From: Gliomastix tumulicola
Lineage: Eukaryota > Ascomycota > Sordariomycetes > Hypocreales > Bionectriaceae
DNA length: 64,000 nt
Reading direction: 5' to 3'
Assembly (NCBI GenBank): GCA_001599755.1
Contig: BCHX01000006.1
Coordinates: 1,599,336-1,663,335, forward strand
In this document: in pieces, positions 10,976-22,615 of the stretch
How the letters are laid out: every line of letters starts with the position of its first letter
Numbering within the stretch: position 1 is the stretch's first letter
Made by a program: the position numbers and the translations under genes
Notes under the pieces: model-generated
What the model was told of the DNA's origin: nothing
What the model saw: only the letters and a program-made list of their open reading frames with translations
Databases searched by the model: none

Positions 10976-12020
10976 GGAAGTAAGGGATGATTTGAGCACT
11001 GAAACGCAAGTGATATTATATTGTGTGGTTAACATGGATCATATGAGAAGGTTGGCTTGAGATGCATGAGGAAGGATAAGGCGAGCTAAATGCTTCTAAT
11101 TTTTTTTTTACGAGTCTGGCTTATTACTTACCGTACTCTAAAGCCTCCAGCTTCAGGCCCTCAGCTTATTCCACAACCGCTTGCATACGGTAAGATGTTA
11201 AGTAAGTAGAGCCTACCGTCTCGGGGGGTGCCGGGTAGGCGACAGGTGACAATCCTTCAGATGAGAATCTGGGCCAAAAACTACTATATATAGCACGCCT
11301 CGAAAAGACGATGGTAAGTGGGCTTTGAGCCCTTTGACATGCGAGGAAAATGATGCCATCAGGCGAAAAAGATATAGTAGGTCTTACACTTGCTGATAGC
11401 TCTAACGCTTCCGCATTGACTGGTGCTGAGGCCTCAATCCTATGGCTATTGTGACGCTGACCTGTTGCAATTTGTCTGCGCAGCTTCGGGCGCCATAAGA
11501 CAGCGAATGGACGCAAGTGACACTAGTTGTATCAGTTAAGTCTCTCCGGACAGCGACTCAGCTCACTTTTGCAACATATAATTAGGTCAGAGAGATCAAG
11601 CAAACAATATTGCATTACACGGCTGTCAACGTACACGCCTACTCCAACTTCCTATCTACTACCTCAACTCAGATGAAACAAAAGAGACGTCTGCATTTCC
11701 AACATGTTTCCTTCTTTCGAACCCTGGCGCGTTCCAAGCTTGCCTACACATAAACGCCACCATGTCTCTCCTCAGAGCTGACCGAGTTGGTTCAGCTCGC
11801 CCCAAAGGCACCCTTGACTTGCTAAACATTTGCCAAAACTATGCCCCAAGTATAGATAAAGAACAATTATCGCTCCTTTGCTCCAATGACTGGGTCTATG
11901 TTCATGGACTCGTCAAGGGTACCCTGAGTTCAGAGAGACAGGACCCTTCGCATTGCAAAAAAAGAGAGAAAGAACGCAAGGAAAATGGCTGATGTCCGGG
12001 GAGGGCCGGCTGTAACCCGC
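10976..12020. other. intergenic, convergent 3' flanks
   Basis: This lies between the ends of the HeLo-pseudokinase gene (+) and HEX-1 (-). It is more AT-rich than the genes and contains ctatatatag near 11284. A 76-codon frame at 11762-11992 has no recognisable features. I see no gene. Confidence 0.55.
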
Positions 12021-12709
12021 TTACAGGCGAGAGCCGTGGATGACCTTCATGTCGACAGCGAGCTCCTGGCCGTTGTCGTTGAGGACAAGGACGCGGAGGC
12101 TGCCACGGCCAGACTCGAAGGCGCGCGCGAGGCGGCCGTGGAGGTTGGACTGGTCAATGATCTGGAGACCCTGCTTGACGTCACCGGTCTCGGTCATGGC
12201 GACAACGAGGCCGTCCTGGAGGTCGAGAACGCGGTACTGCTTGAAGACGGGGCCGAGCATGGTCTGGACGACGACGCTGGGGGCAGGGTTGGAGATGAAG
12301 GAGGACTCCTCGTGCAGCTGCTTGGTGAAGAGGTCGACACCAAGGTAGCGGTACTGGCCGGTGGCGGACGAGGTAGAGATGCGGATGACCTGGCAAGGGC
12401 GGCCCTGGAGGATCAGGAAGTCGCCCAGGCGGATGTGGTGGCAGGGGATGGTGACGGTGTTGGGGACATAGGCATCGCTGGAGTCACCAGGACGGGGACG
12501 AGGGGCCGAGGGGCCCTCCTTGTGCACGTCCACATCGATGTGGTGGTGGTGCTCCCGGGGGTGAGTGATGCGGTCAGCCAGCTTGTGGATGCCGGAGCGG
12601 AAGGAGTGGTAGTGACCTGCGAGGTTGAGAGTTAGTGATGAGTCCAATGGTGATGAGGTTGAGACAGATGGCGGTGAGATGGCTTACCGTCCTCGTCGTA
12701 GTAACCCAT
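12021..12709 (-). CDS. hex-1: Woronin body major protein HEX-1
   Basis: The short form has two coding exons, complement(12021..12616, 12688..12709), 205 residues, beginning MGYYDEDGHYHSF. HEX-1 self-assembles into the crystalline core of Woronin bodies, peroxisome-derived organelles that plug septal pores after hyphal wounding. The body of the protein is nearly textbook (VTIPCHHIRLGDFLILQGRP, GVDLFTKQLHEESSF, TMLGPVFKQYRVLD); the fold derives from eIF5A. It ends in SRL, the PTS1 signal for peroxisome import. The intron 12617-12687 begins GTAAGC and ends CTCGCAG. The Met at 12709 matches the start of the 176-residue Neurospora protein. A long in-frame extension upstream is listed separately and may give a second isoform. 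Confidence 0.96.
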
Positions 12710-13708
12710 CTTGGATTTCTGGTGAGCGACCGAGTAGCGAACTGGCTCGACGGTGTGTTCGGAAACAGTTACGGGTTCCTTGGGAGCAGATCCGGGAACG
12801 CGAGAGTCAACGGTGTATTCGTTGACGTGAACGCTGTCGTGGTGGAAGCGAGTTCCAGTAGGAGCGTCTACGGTGTTGTTGTAGGAAGGCTGGAAGCGTT
12901 CACGGGCTTGACGCTCGGCAACGTCAATACGGCTGGTGAAGGGTTTGGCAACGTCAACCTCGATGTGAGTGTCCGTGTATTCGGTGCGAGGTGCAGCAGG
13001 ACTGGAAAAGATTCTTCAGGTCAGTGATGGTCCTTTGATCAATCAATGCAAAAGCTTGGACGGGGCGGGCCGGGGTTGGTTTCTATGTCAACCGCGGCAG
13101 GCTAAGGCAGCACCCCTGGACAGGGGAAGGGGGGCCTGGTCTCCGCGAGGCGGTGACGCGCGAAGGGGATTGATTGGGTTTGCTGGGGGTGAACTGGGAG
13201 ACGCAATGTGACCTGACAAATGCGCCAGCTGCACGCCCAGCCCCCCCCAGAGCGATCAGGGGAGCCATTTGGGTGAGCAGCTCGCTGATCAAGCATTGGC
13301 GCCCGAGGAGCGGCAACAGCAATCGAAGGAGAGCGCGATGGGAGACGCGGGAATCAAGCGGGAAAAAAAAAAGACTAGTACTCACCGGCGAGACTCGTAG
13401 ACGTGATGATCGTGTTGGACACCGGGACGGCGGTAACGTTCTTCTTCACGCGTGTAACGGACCTCTTCCTCGCTGTAGCGATGCTCTCCTCGAGGGGGAA
13501 CTTCAGCGGTGACGTGGACTGAAGAAGAGTATTGACCTTCCCGTCCGGCTTTGCTGGGGGTTTCGATCTTTAACTCTTCGTGAGTCTCGGTGGTGGTGGT
13601 GGTCTGCGCTTCGCTGTCCCTGTAGGTGGATGGGAAGATGCTGAAGGGGACCGGGACGCGGGCTTCAAAGTCCAGGTTTGCGACTTTTGCTGGCGCGAGA
13701 GAATCTTC
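12688..13708 (-). CDS. hex-1: candidate N-terminal extension of HEX-1 (long isoform), start unclear
   Basis: Exons complement(12688..13001, 13386..13708) join at GTGAGT and TTTTCCAG (384-base intron) and run in frame into MGYYDEDG. Together they give 205 stop-free codons before that methionine, with protein-like composition: AKVANLDFEARVPVPFS, SVHVTAEVPPRGEHRYSEEE, REEERYRRPGVQHDHHVYES. The frame has no ATG, and a TGA closes it at 13711-13709. An ATG at 13712 sits in another frame and encodes a 15-residue uORF ending at 13665. Alternative explanations are a further upstream exon, a one-base sequence error after that ATG, non-AUG initiation, or that only the short form is made. Alternatively spliced long forms of hex1 are known in aspergilli. 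No further function is visible. Confidence 0.55.
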
Positions 13709-13712
13709 TCAT

Positions 13713-15393
13713 ACAACCTTCCGTAGCTGAAGCACGAAAGGAAGACAAGAAGGATCCTCTGGCTCTTGTTCCTTGAGAAACAAAAGTCGAAGGGAAGAAA
13801 GGGGGGAGAAAAGAAAGAGTGAGGCCTCTTGATATTCTTTTCTTCCGGTCCTTTCTGCTGAGCTGGGCTCTGGATTTCTTGTCTGATGGAGGTGTGATGT
13901 GGTAGGAGATAATTGGAGGAGGAGAAGGAGAGAAATCGAGAGGCGGGAAGGCTTATGAGGACAGCAATCCGGGACAAGCGAGGGGTGGGATTGGACAACA
14001 GCCCAACAACAGTCGACACATGCGAGGTAACCGACCCAAAGGGGGGGGCGTGTCTCCAAGACGGTGCGAGCGTGTGTTTTGGCTCGCGCCGTTGGATCTG
14101 ACTGGTCGGCCAGCCCATCCAGGTTGCACATGGACGACGGCCCAGGCTTGCCAGGGTGTGGCCCAAGTGCGAGTATCAAAAGGAGAGCTCTTCTGGTACT
14201 GTGCACGGTGATTGTTTACGCTGAGCTAACAGGGGTTCCCTGTTGTTTACTCTGCGTTGAAAGCAGCTAGATCTCCAAGCAAAGCTCCAGCGGCCCCAAA
14301 AATTTGGGATTGGGCTGATGGAGCTGGCGCTGGTGATGTGTCCGGGTTCCATCTCGAGGAGCAGCGCCTGGGGAGAGAAGCGCTTCGTGGACGAGCGGCG
14401 GGCATTTTGTCGTAGCCAGTATGGCAATTGGATTCCGGTACTGTGCAGCTCTTTTCTGCCTTGCTTACTAGCTGCATGAAGATAAGGATCCTGGCGAGGG
14501 TGTGCTTGTCTGGTGGTGGTGGTGAGCTCGAGATGGTGGTAAGCTTGCAGAGCTATTGCTGCAACCTTGCAAGCTTTCTGGGCGTCAGCGTCTGCATTTT
14601 GTGGAGCCCGAAAAATGAGGCGTCCACATTCGAGCGGCTCCACTGCGTGCTGTCCTGTCTTACTGGATCCACTTCTCCTTCTCTTCCACCTGCTGTCCCT
14701 CGTTGGGGCCCAATTTCCAATTTCCAGTTTCTGAGCTCCAGCTGCCTTCCCGCTCTCCCGCAATCCAGCAACGCATTATCTATGCCTGCCTTATGGCAGC
14801 CTTGGGCTTCTTCTTGCCTTGCGCTGTCTCAATTGAGCCCCAATTTCCCCTCGTTGTATCCGGCAGCACACAATCGCTGCTCCTGAAATGGTCCTCGACG
14901 CACCATCACGATTCTCGCTGATCCGTCATCCTCTTGGCCAGCAAGCGCCAGGACCAGGGGACACCGGCCAGCTGAACGACCAGGGTATCTCGGGTTGCTG
15001 CGACAACACACCCCCTTAATCCAACGCACCATTGATTATTAGTGGGTAAACGTCGGTTTGGTAAGCTCGAGACCAGCCTCCGACGCGTCACTGACACGGG
15101 GTGTGCGTCCAGAGCGTTTGCACGCGTTTTCTCCATCTTCAAGAGGCTGGTGCCTCGGTTCTTGGGGCTCGATTCCCGGAGGCCATCTGATTATAACCTG
15201 TGGCATTGCCGAGACGGATCTCCTGATGGGGGGAATACGAGCTGCGGGTGAGAATGGGCCTGGTGGTCGTTCATTCATTGACTGGAGAAGCAATCGCCAA
15301 CCCGACAATGTCTAATCATTCAGCATTGTCCTATACCATTCTTATCGAGCCGATGTTGCTGGTGGGAGATGCCATTCTGCCCTCAGAATGCAT
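13713..15393. other. intergenic, HEX-1 promoter region
   Basis: This is the upstream region of HEX-1. On the minus strand a C/T-rich stretch at about 13790-13840 precedes the leader, as is common for strongly expressed fungal genes. The open frames here show no conserved features. The left part also abuts the 3' end of the GPI-protein gene. Confidence 0.5.
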
Positions 15394-15900
15394 CTAGAGC
15401 ATAGCAACGGCACCAATGACGGCCCCCACGGCTGCCACCCAGGAGCCGTCTAGTACTCTTGCACCATTGCCTCCATCATCCTCATCGGCATCCTCTGTTG
15501 CCGTTGAGCTGCTAGACGTCGTGGGAGTGCTGGACTCGGTCTCCGCGGTCTCCGGCTCTGATGTAGTCGAATGCTCCTCCGACTCGGGCGTGGTGTCCGT
15601 GGTGGCCATGGTGGGTTCTAGCAGAGCCTCCGTCGACGTGAAGCACGACAAGTAGGATGTTGTTGGGGTGTAGATCTCGGTCCCCGAGTAAGCAGGGCAA
15701 CCGGGCACGTCTGTCCTGGCAGGAGCCCGCCAGCCACCACAGGGGAGGGGATCGCAGACCTCGCCTGTGTCCGGGTCGTACCAGTGCACGATGTTGTCCT
15801 CGCAGGTGGTATAGGTGGTGGTAGAGCAGGCGGCGGAGGCGAGCCGCACCGTTATAAGTAAGGAGAATGCAACTGACTGGAGCATCTCGTAGGTGACCAT
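15394..15900 (-). CDS. small secreted GPI-anchored cell-surface protein
   Basis: A single exon of 168 residues. It starts with a hydrophobic secretion signal (about 1-23, MLQSVAFSLLITVRLASAAC), followed by a compact cysteine region with six cysteines (CSTTTYTTC, HWYDPDTGEVCDPLPCGG, DVPGCP). Then comes a Ser/Thr/Glu-rich stalk (about 95-140) of the type that is heavily O-glycosylated, and a C-terminal hydrophobic tail (VAAVGAVIGAVAML) after a GNGAR-type cleavage region, which together indicate a GPI anchor. I infer location at the plasma membrane or wall. I recognise the general class but not a function; the YDPDTGE and CGG motifs look conserved-family-like. Confidence 0.8.
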   Translation of the reverse strand: MVTYEMLQSVAFSLLITVRLASAACSTTTYTTCEDNIVHWYDPDTGEVCDPLPCGGWRAPARTDVPGCPAYSGTEIYTPTTSYLSCFTSTEALLEPTMATTDTTPESEEHSTTSEPETAETESSTPTTSSSSTATEDADEDDGGNGARVLDGSWVAAVGAVIGAVAML

Positions 15901-16695
15901 TAGATATTAAGATAGCTTTGACGTAACGACGGATACGAATATTGCAAGGCTGACCAAGGGAACGCATAAAGAGCTAGAATTGAGACTCAAACGAATGACG
16001 ATATTGGCAGCAGAGCAGTCACGGATCACGGCGTCAAGCAAGCCAGGGCATTGCCCAGATATAATCCAAATTTCAGACTCCAGTTTGTCGACTCATCCCA
16101 GGGAACGTTCAATTTCGCGGCCCTTCAAAGGAGCATAACAGCTTGCAGATGGCTGGGCATTGGCATTGGCACTCCTTGATGGGGGGTTGACTCGTCCTAC
16201 TCGCCGACTTGGCAAAGAAAAGACAGGGACTCAGGCACGTACGCGCAAAAAAAAGGACGGTCCAATGCCCAAGAATATGTTATTCGATGACTCGCCAAGC
16301 TCCTGAGAATACGAACGGCGCAGTCTGAAGGCTGTCGAAATCCTCCTGGGCGGCTCACGTGGCTGGGGACAGCTTCGTTTGGGGGTCTTGTTGATGAACT
16401 AGGTAGTAGGGGATTTGGGCGCTCTACATTCAATGGCAAGTTGAGTTGAGGCCGCTGCTGAGGTTAGTAATGGATGGCTAAGGTATCTAAAGCTGGTGGA
16501 AGAATTGGTCTCGGAATGTGTTCATGCCTCTAAAAGCAGGAGCAACTGCCTGAGCTCCTGCCCCGCCATGACGTTCCAGAAACTCGCCGATTACCCCACG
16601 TTAGGAATGGCCGCTGGACACTTGCCCTACTCGTCGATCTCGGGAGCGAAAACTTGACGATGAATCATTCCAGCCAGCGTATGCCATAGTCCAAG
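15901..16695. other. intergenic, divergent promoters
   Basis: This lies upstream of both the GPI-protein gene (-) and the Rqc2 gene (+). I recognise no coding or RNA gene here. Confidence 0.55.
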
Positions 16696-19600
16696 ATGAA
16701 GCAAAGATTCTCGTCTCTGGACGTCAAGGTGAGCCGCACAACACCGAGCCCTGCAGCCGCGCTGTTCGGCCCTCTGACAGCAGCCAGGTCATCGCACACG
16801 AGCTCAACGAGAGCCTGGTCTCCCTCCGACTCGGAAACATCTACGACCTCTCCTCCCGCATCCTGCTGCTCAAGTTCGCGAAGCCCGATGTCAAGCAGCA
16901 GCTCCTCGTCGACACGGGCTTCCGCTGCCACCTGACCGACTTCTCCCGCACCACGGCCGCCGCCCCGTCGGCTTTCTGCGCACGCCTCCGCAAGTTCCTC
17001 AAGACGAGGCGCCTGACCCGCGTCTCCCAGGTCGGCACCGATCGGATCCTCGAGTTCCAGTTCAGCGATGGCCAGTACCGACTGTTCCTTGAGTTCTTCG
17101 CGAGCGGCAACCTCATCCTCACGGACGCCGAGCTTAAGATTATCGCTCTCTCGCGGACGGTTTCCGAGGCGGAAGGTCAGGAGTCGCAGCGTGTAGGGTC
17201 GACGTACTCGTTGGAGAACCGGCAAAACTACCCGGATGTGCCTCCGTTGACGAAGGAGAGGGTGAAAGAAGCCTTGAGTAAGGCTGTCGAGCGGTCGAAT
17301 CAAAATGCGGGAACGGCCAAGAAATTCAAGAGCAAACCTGGCGGCGAGCTCAGAAAGAGCCTGGCCGTGTCCATCACCGAGGTGCCCCCGGTCATGGTCG
17401 ACCACAGCCTCCAGGTCAACAACTTCCCTTCCGATAAATCCGTCGCCGAGATCCTCGCCAGCGAGCCGTTGCTGGATGACCTGCTCAAGTCACTGTCTGA
17501 AGCTCGCGAGACTACCGAGAAAATCACCTCATCTTCGACAGTGAAGGGCTATATCATTGCAAAGCATAGACCCACGCCGTCGTCCGTCGACCAGTCCGCC
17601 GATGACGCAGAAAAAAGCGAAAATCTGCTTTACGAGGACTTCCACCCCATTCTCCCCCAAAAGTTCAAAGACGACCCATCGATCCGGGTGGTGGAAATAG
17701 ACGGTTACAACAAGACGGTGGACGAGTTCTTCTCTTCCTTAGAGGGCCAGAAGCTGGAGTCCCGTCTTACGGAGAGGGAGGCACAGGCTAAGAGGCGGCT
17801 CGATCATGCCAAGCAGGAGCAGAAGAAGCGGATAGAAGGGCTCCAGGAGGCGCAGGCCATTCACCTCCGCAAAGCAGCTGTTATTGAAGCTAACGTTGAG
17901 CGCGTGCAAGAGGCTATGGACGCCGTCAACGGGTTGATTGCGCAGGGCATGGACTGGGTCAACATCGGGAAGCTTATTGAGCGAGAGAAGAAGCGCAACA
18001 ACCCCGTGGCAGAGATCGTCAAGCTTCCGCTCAACCTCGAAGAGAACATGATCACTCTAAACCTCGCCGAGGAGGAATTTGAGGAGGAAGAGGAGGGGGA
18101 TCCCTTTGAAACGGACGAGGAAGACTCTGACGACGAGGCCTCAGCAGCGAAAGAGACGGCCAAAGCGCAGGCAAAGGGGCTCTCGGTGGATATCAACCTC
18201 GGCGTCAGCCCCTGGAGCAACGCTAGGGAATACTACGAGCAACGGCGATCTGCCGCTGTGAAAGAGGAGAAGACCCAGCTGCAGGCTACTAGGGCTCTCA
18301 AGAACACGGAGCAGAGGATCGCTGAGGACCTGAAAAAGGGTCTCAAGCAGGAGAAGGCACTGCTTCATCTCACACGGAAGCCCATGTGGTTCGAGAAGTT
18401 CATCTGGTTCATCTCTTCGGATGGGTATCTCGTGCTAGGCGGGAAGGATGCCTCCCAGCACGAGATTCTCTACAGGAAACACCTCCGCAAAGGTGATATA
18501 TATTGCCACGCAGACCTGAAAGGCGCGTCGGTCGTCGTGGTCAAGAATAACCCCAAGACACCCGACGCTCCTATCCCCCCTGCCACGCTATCTCAGGCGG
18601 GCACGCTCGCGGTCTGCTCATCGGAAGCCTGGGACTCGAAGGCTGGGATGGGCGCTTGGTGGGTGAACGCGGATCAGGTGTCGAAGGAGGTATCGAAGGG
18701 CGAGTTCCTCCCGCTGGGCAACTTTGCCGTCGATGGAAGGAAGAACTTCCTCCCACCGGCTCAGCTCATCATTGGCCTGGGATTTCTTTTCCGGATCAGC
18801 GACTCGAGCAAGGCTCAGCATGTGAAGCACAGAGTTGATTACGAGGAGGCTGTGTATGCCGTTGACTCGGCATCGAAGCAAGAGGACTCGATTATCGATG
18901 ATGATGATGATGACGAGGATATGACAACTCCTGTTGATACCAGTGCCACCGAAGAAGACGCCCCCTCCACGCTCCCGGAGTCGGTATCTGACGGTGAGAG
19001 TGACAACGAATCTGATGCCGGCAACGAAGACACGGACAAGAGGGAAAACCCTCTCCAATGGGCGGGCAGCAGCAAAGATAACGACGATGCTGTGGACGCC
19101 ATCGACGTTGGCGTATCGGAGTTGGAAGTCAAAGGCGAGCGCGAAAGCGAAGATGCGGCCGCCGAAGACGCCCTAAGCGAGGGCGAGCAAGACGACGCCG
19201 AGACGGCACAGGACGTCACCGACGTAGCATCTGAACCTCCCTCAGAAGCTCCAAGCAAGCTCTCAAGCGCTCCATCATCCAAACAGCCACCGCCCAAGCG
19301 AGCCAAGAAGGGCAAAGCAAAGAAGCTCGCCGCCAAGTACCGCCACGAGGACGAGGAGGACCGCGCCGCGCGGGAGGCCCTCATCGGCGCGACGGCCGGC
19401 CGGCAAAAGGCCGAGGCCGAGGCAAAAGCGAAGGCCGAGCGCGAAGCGGAGCGCGAGGCCGCCAAGGAGCGGAGGCGCGAGCAGCACGAGAAGCAGCGGC
19501 TGAAGACAGCCGAGCACGAGGAGGCGCGGCGAGCGAAGATGATGGCGGCGGTGGTCGAGGATGAGGACGAGGACGATGTGGCCGAGGCCGCGGCCGCGTC

Positions 19601-20015
19601 GCTGGACGGGCTCGTGGGGACGCCGCTCGTTGGCGACGAGATCCTTGAGATCATCCCTCTGTGCGCGCCGTGGAGCGCCCTCGGCAAGTTCAAGTACAAG
19701 GCCAAGATGCAGCCCGGGGCCACCAAGAAGGGGAAGGCGGTCAAGGAGATCCTCGACAGGCTGAAGGTGGCCAGCGGCAAGAAGGGCGTGGTGGACGAGC
19801 AGAGCCAGGACAAGCAGCGGATGTGGCCCAGGGAGGTCGAGCTCATCAAGGCGCTCAAGCCCGAGGAGATCGTCAACTGTATCCCCGTTGGCAAGGTCAG
19901 GGTGATGATGGCCGGAGGCACCGGGGGAGGTAGTGGCGGCGGCAGCTCTGGAGGCGGCGGGAAAGGGGCTGGAGGAAAGGGAGGCAAGGGGAAGGGCAAG
20001 GGAGGCAAGAAGTAG
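16696..20015 (+). CDS. RQC2: Rqc2/NEMF ribosome quality control factor
   Basis: Two exons, join(16696..16728, 16788..20015), 1086 residues; the 59-base intron follows codon 11 (MKQRFSSLDVK). Rqc2 binds 60S subunits carrying stalled nascent chains, helps the ligase Ltn1 ubiquitinate them, and in yeast adds C-terminal Ala/Thr (CAT) tails. The N-terminal NFACT-N region begins VIAHELNESL; residues D9 and the D96-R97 pair (QVGTDRILEF) match the yeast D9/D98/R99 needed for CAT tailing. A coiled coil covers about 330-430, an acidic patch about 440-465, then the NFACT-R (DUF814) core KPMWFEKFIWFISSDGYLVL and HADLKGASVVVVKN from about 540. Acidic and Lys/Arg/Glu-rich linkers follow, then an NFACT-C region (APWSALGKFKYKAKMQPG) and a Gly/Lys tail. 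Assignment is firm. Confidence 0.95.
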
Positions 20016-20360
20016 AACAGTATAGATATGTGCTAGCGGCTGTCTATGTCACCTCTCGAGTCATAAGGAAGGCTTGGTCAAAAGCATCAATTCAGAACTG
20101 GACTGGCCAGGTGCCTAAACAATTTTATCTCGACTTGTATATCTTCGCCTGTCCCAGCCTCATAAGGCCACCACCTGTTTTTGGGCAACAGACAAATCCT
20201 CATGTTCCTGGCAAAGATCTCGCTGAACCTGACTGTAGTAGGAGGGCAAACTCGCTAGCTCTGCTCTGTTCTGCTCTAATTCCATCCCCGTGATGCCAAA
20301 AAAATCACGATACGACACAAAACCAGAATCCCATATCCAAAGCCATGATATGATGATGAC
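20016..20360. other. intergenic between convergent genes
   Basis: These 345 bases hold the 3' regions of Rqc2 (+) and the annexin gene (-). I see nothing else. Confidence 0.6.
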
Positions 20361-22615
20361 TCACCTCCCGCTGCTGTACGCAACCTTCTGGAAGGTCCTC
20401 ACGTCGTGCGGCACGCGGGCGATGCACAGCTCCACGCAGAAGTTGCCCCAGAGCCCCGAGGTGGCGCCGCGGACGGCCTCCTGCAGCTCGGTGCCGTAGC
20501 GCTCGCGGTAGGCCTTGCGGACGGCGGACATGTGGGCGGCGTCCCAGTGGACGCGGACGAGGCGCGAGGTGAGCAGCTCGTGGCGGAGCTCGTCCTTGCG
20601 GGAGGCGGTGACGGCGTGGTGGAGGAGGAGGGCGTCGCGGACGGGGCGGTTGATGACGCCGTTGAGGATGTGCGCGAGGAGCTCGCCCTGGGAGATGTCA
20701 GTGTGAGGGAGGGAGGGTTATTTAATTTCTAGGGAGTGATTGGACCTACCACTAGGTTGCCGCTCTTCTTGAGGGCGTCGCGGGCAAAGTTGGCGCGGTA
20801 GTGGTGCTCGTACTCCTTGAGGACCTCGCGCAGGTGGGCGTCGCTCCGGGAGACGATGATCTGGATCATGGCGCTCTCGCCGCCCTTCTCGGCCTTGACG
20901 GCCTTGCGCAGGTCGTCGACGTCCTGGTCGACGAGACGGTAGTCCGGGCGCAGGGGCTGGCCGTAGCGGTCGACGTCCTCCATGCGGCGCTCCTCGAGGA
21001 CGAGCAGGACGGCCTTCTTGAACTTGTCCTCCTTGAGCTCGGTGCGCATGCACTTGGTCAGGCTGTTGTCGTACTTCTTGTCGGTGAAGGCGTCCTTGAT
21101 CTGGCGGATCTCCTCGTTGGTGCGGCCCATGAGCGACTCGATGAGCAGCTCGCGCCGCGTCTTGTCGCCCTGGTACCAGAAGTTGGCCCAGTACGACTCG
21201 CTCTCCCAGCGGCCGAGCGCGACGGCGTAGCACGCCTTCATCAGGTTCGGGTTGTCGTCCTTGAGCCGCGAGCGGATGTGCTTGGCGATGTTGACGCCCT
21301 TGCGCTGCGAGCCCGTCTTGACGAGCGCCTTGTACTGGTGCCGGAGCTCCATGACCTGCTCGTGCGTGAGCGTCGGCAGGATCTCGACGAGGGGGTCGCG
21401 GTCGGGCGGGCCGTCGCCCTTGAGCGCCTTGGCGAGGCGCGAGGCGTTGTCCTCGGGGTCCTGGAAGCGCGCGCGGCGGCTGCGCTTGCGCCCCTCGGAC
21501 TCGATGTCCGAGCCGATCGGGGAGATGGGCTCGACGTCGACGGCGTGCTGGCCCGACGCGAGGAGCAGCGGCGACGGCATCGGGGACATGGCCTGGTAGG
21601 TCCCGTGGTAGGACTCGAGGAGGGGCGAGCCGGGCGCCGCGGCGAGGGTCAGATGGGTAGGCCGGGCCGTGTCGACCGTCAGATTCGACATGCGCGCCGT
21701 GGGCGGCTGCGGCGATGCGTCTCGGCGACGGCCGTCCCTCGACCTGTCACGCTCGCGGCTCCCCGGCTCGACGGTCAGCGTCATGGGGTTAGGCGACGCG
21801 TCTCGGCGTCGGTCGCGAGATCGGTCCCTGTCGCGGGCGCCCGGATCGACCGTCAGGACATTGCTCCCCGACGCGCGAGGGTCAGCAGCGTACGAGTCGC
21901 GGCCGCGAGGGTCGGAGATGTAGCTGCCGTAGGTGGCGGGGGGCTCGGACGACTTGGACGGGCCGGCGGGCTTGCCGTAGGCGAGGTCCTCCTCGTCGCG
22001 CGCCTTCTTGGCCTGCTTGCGCTCGGCCTTGTCCTTGTCGCGGTCCGAGAGCTTGGCGTCGTCGTCGCGGCGGCTGGTGTACTTCTGCGGGAGGAACTTG
22101 AACCTGTCGTCCTCGTCCCGGTCCCGTCGATCGCGGGCGTCGTAGTCCCTGGGGTCACGGCTGTCTCTGTTGTTGTACCGGTCGTCTCGAGCATCGGGCT
22201 TGGAGCTGTACTTCTGAGGGAGGTGCTTGAGCCGGTCGTCGGCGGCCTTGGGCTCAGCGTAGCGGACGACGGCAGCCGGCGGGTCGTCACCAGGAAACGC
22301 ACCAGGCAGCTGACTGGATGCTTGGGACCGTCCGCTGGGCGAGGCGGTGCGATATATAGGCCCCTGGGGCGCGTCGTAGCCGTAGCCGCCCGGAGGCAGC
22401 ATCTGGTCGATGCCACCCTCGGCGGGATAGGGCAGCCCGCCGCCGCCGCCCCGGGAGGACGACGACGGCTCGGCCCGGCGGCTGGATCGGTAGCGGTCGT
22501 CTAGGTCGTCTTCGGGGTAGGCGTAGCTCGGCTCGCGGACGTCGTCGTCCTTAGGCCTGCGGTCACGAGACCTGGATCGAGCGCGCGAGCGATCGTCGTC
22601 GACGTAGAGGGACAT
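20361..22615 (-). CDS. annexin with long charged N-terminal domain
   Basis: Two exons, complement(20361..20687, 20750..22615), 730 residues; the 62-base intron (GTAGGT...CTCCCAG) joins GNLV to GELLAHILNGV. Annexins bind acidic membranes, usually through calcium. Residues 1 to about 395 are low-complexity: an Arg/Ser and Asp-rich start (DRSRARSRSRDRRPKDDD), repeated FLPQKYTSR-type and HLPQKYSSK-type motifs, and Pro/Gly stretches. The annexin core (about 400-730) has four repeats, for example LVEILPTLTHEQVMELRHQY, KTRRELLIESLMGRTNEEIR, GGESAMIQIIVSRSDAHLRE and ALLLHHAVTASRKDELRHEL. The GxGT calcium loops look degenerate, so calcium-independent binding is possible. This fits the filamentous-fungal ANXC4-like group with long N-termini; that subgroup placement is inference. 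Confidence 0.87.

Noticed and set aside
11762..11992. 76-codon frame on the plus strand
   Set aside because: It is short, with no signal peptide, domain or splice support.
12040..12635. open frames antisense to HEX-1
   Set aside because: HEX-1 with its SRL end is clear on the minus strand; the plus frames lack any domain.
18839..20008. 389-codon open frame antisense to Rqc2
   Set aside because: It mirrors the acidic and Lys/Glu-rich low-complexity tail of Rqc2, giving Ser-rich nonsense.
20801..22504. 567-codon open frame antisense to the annexin gene
   Set aside because: It has an Arg/Val/Leu-rich low-information sequence, and the opposite strand encodes a clear annexin core.
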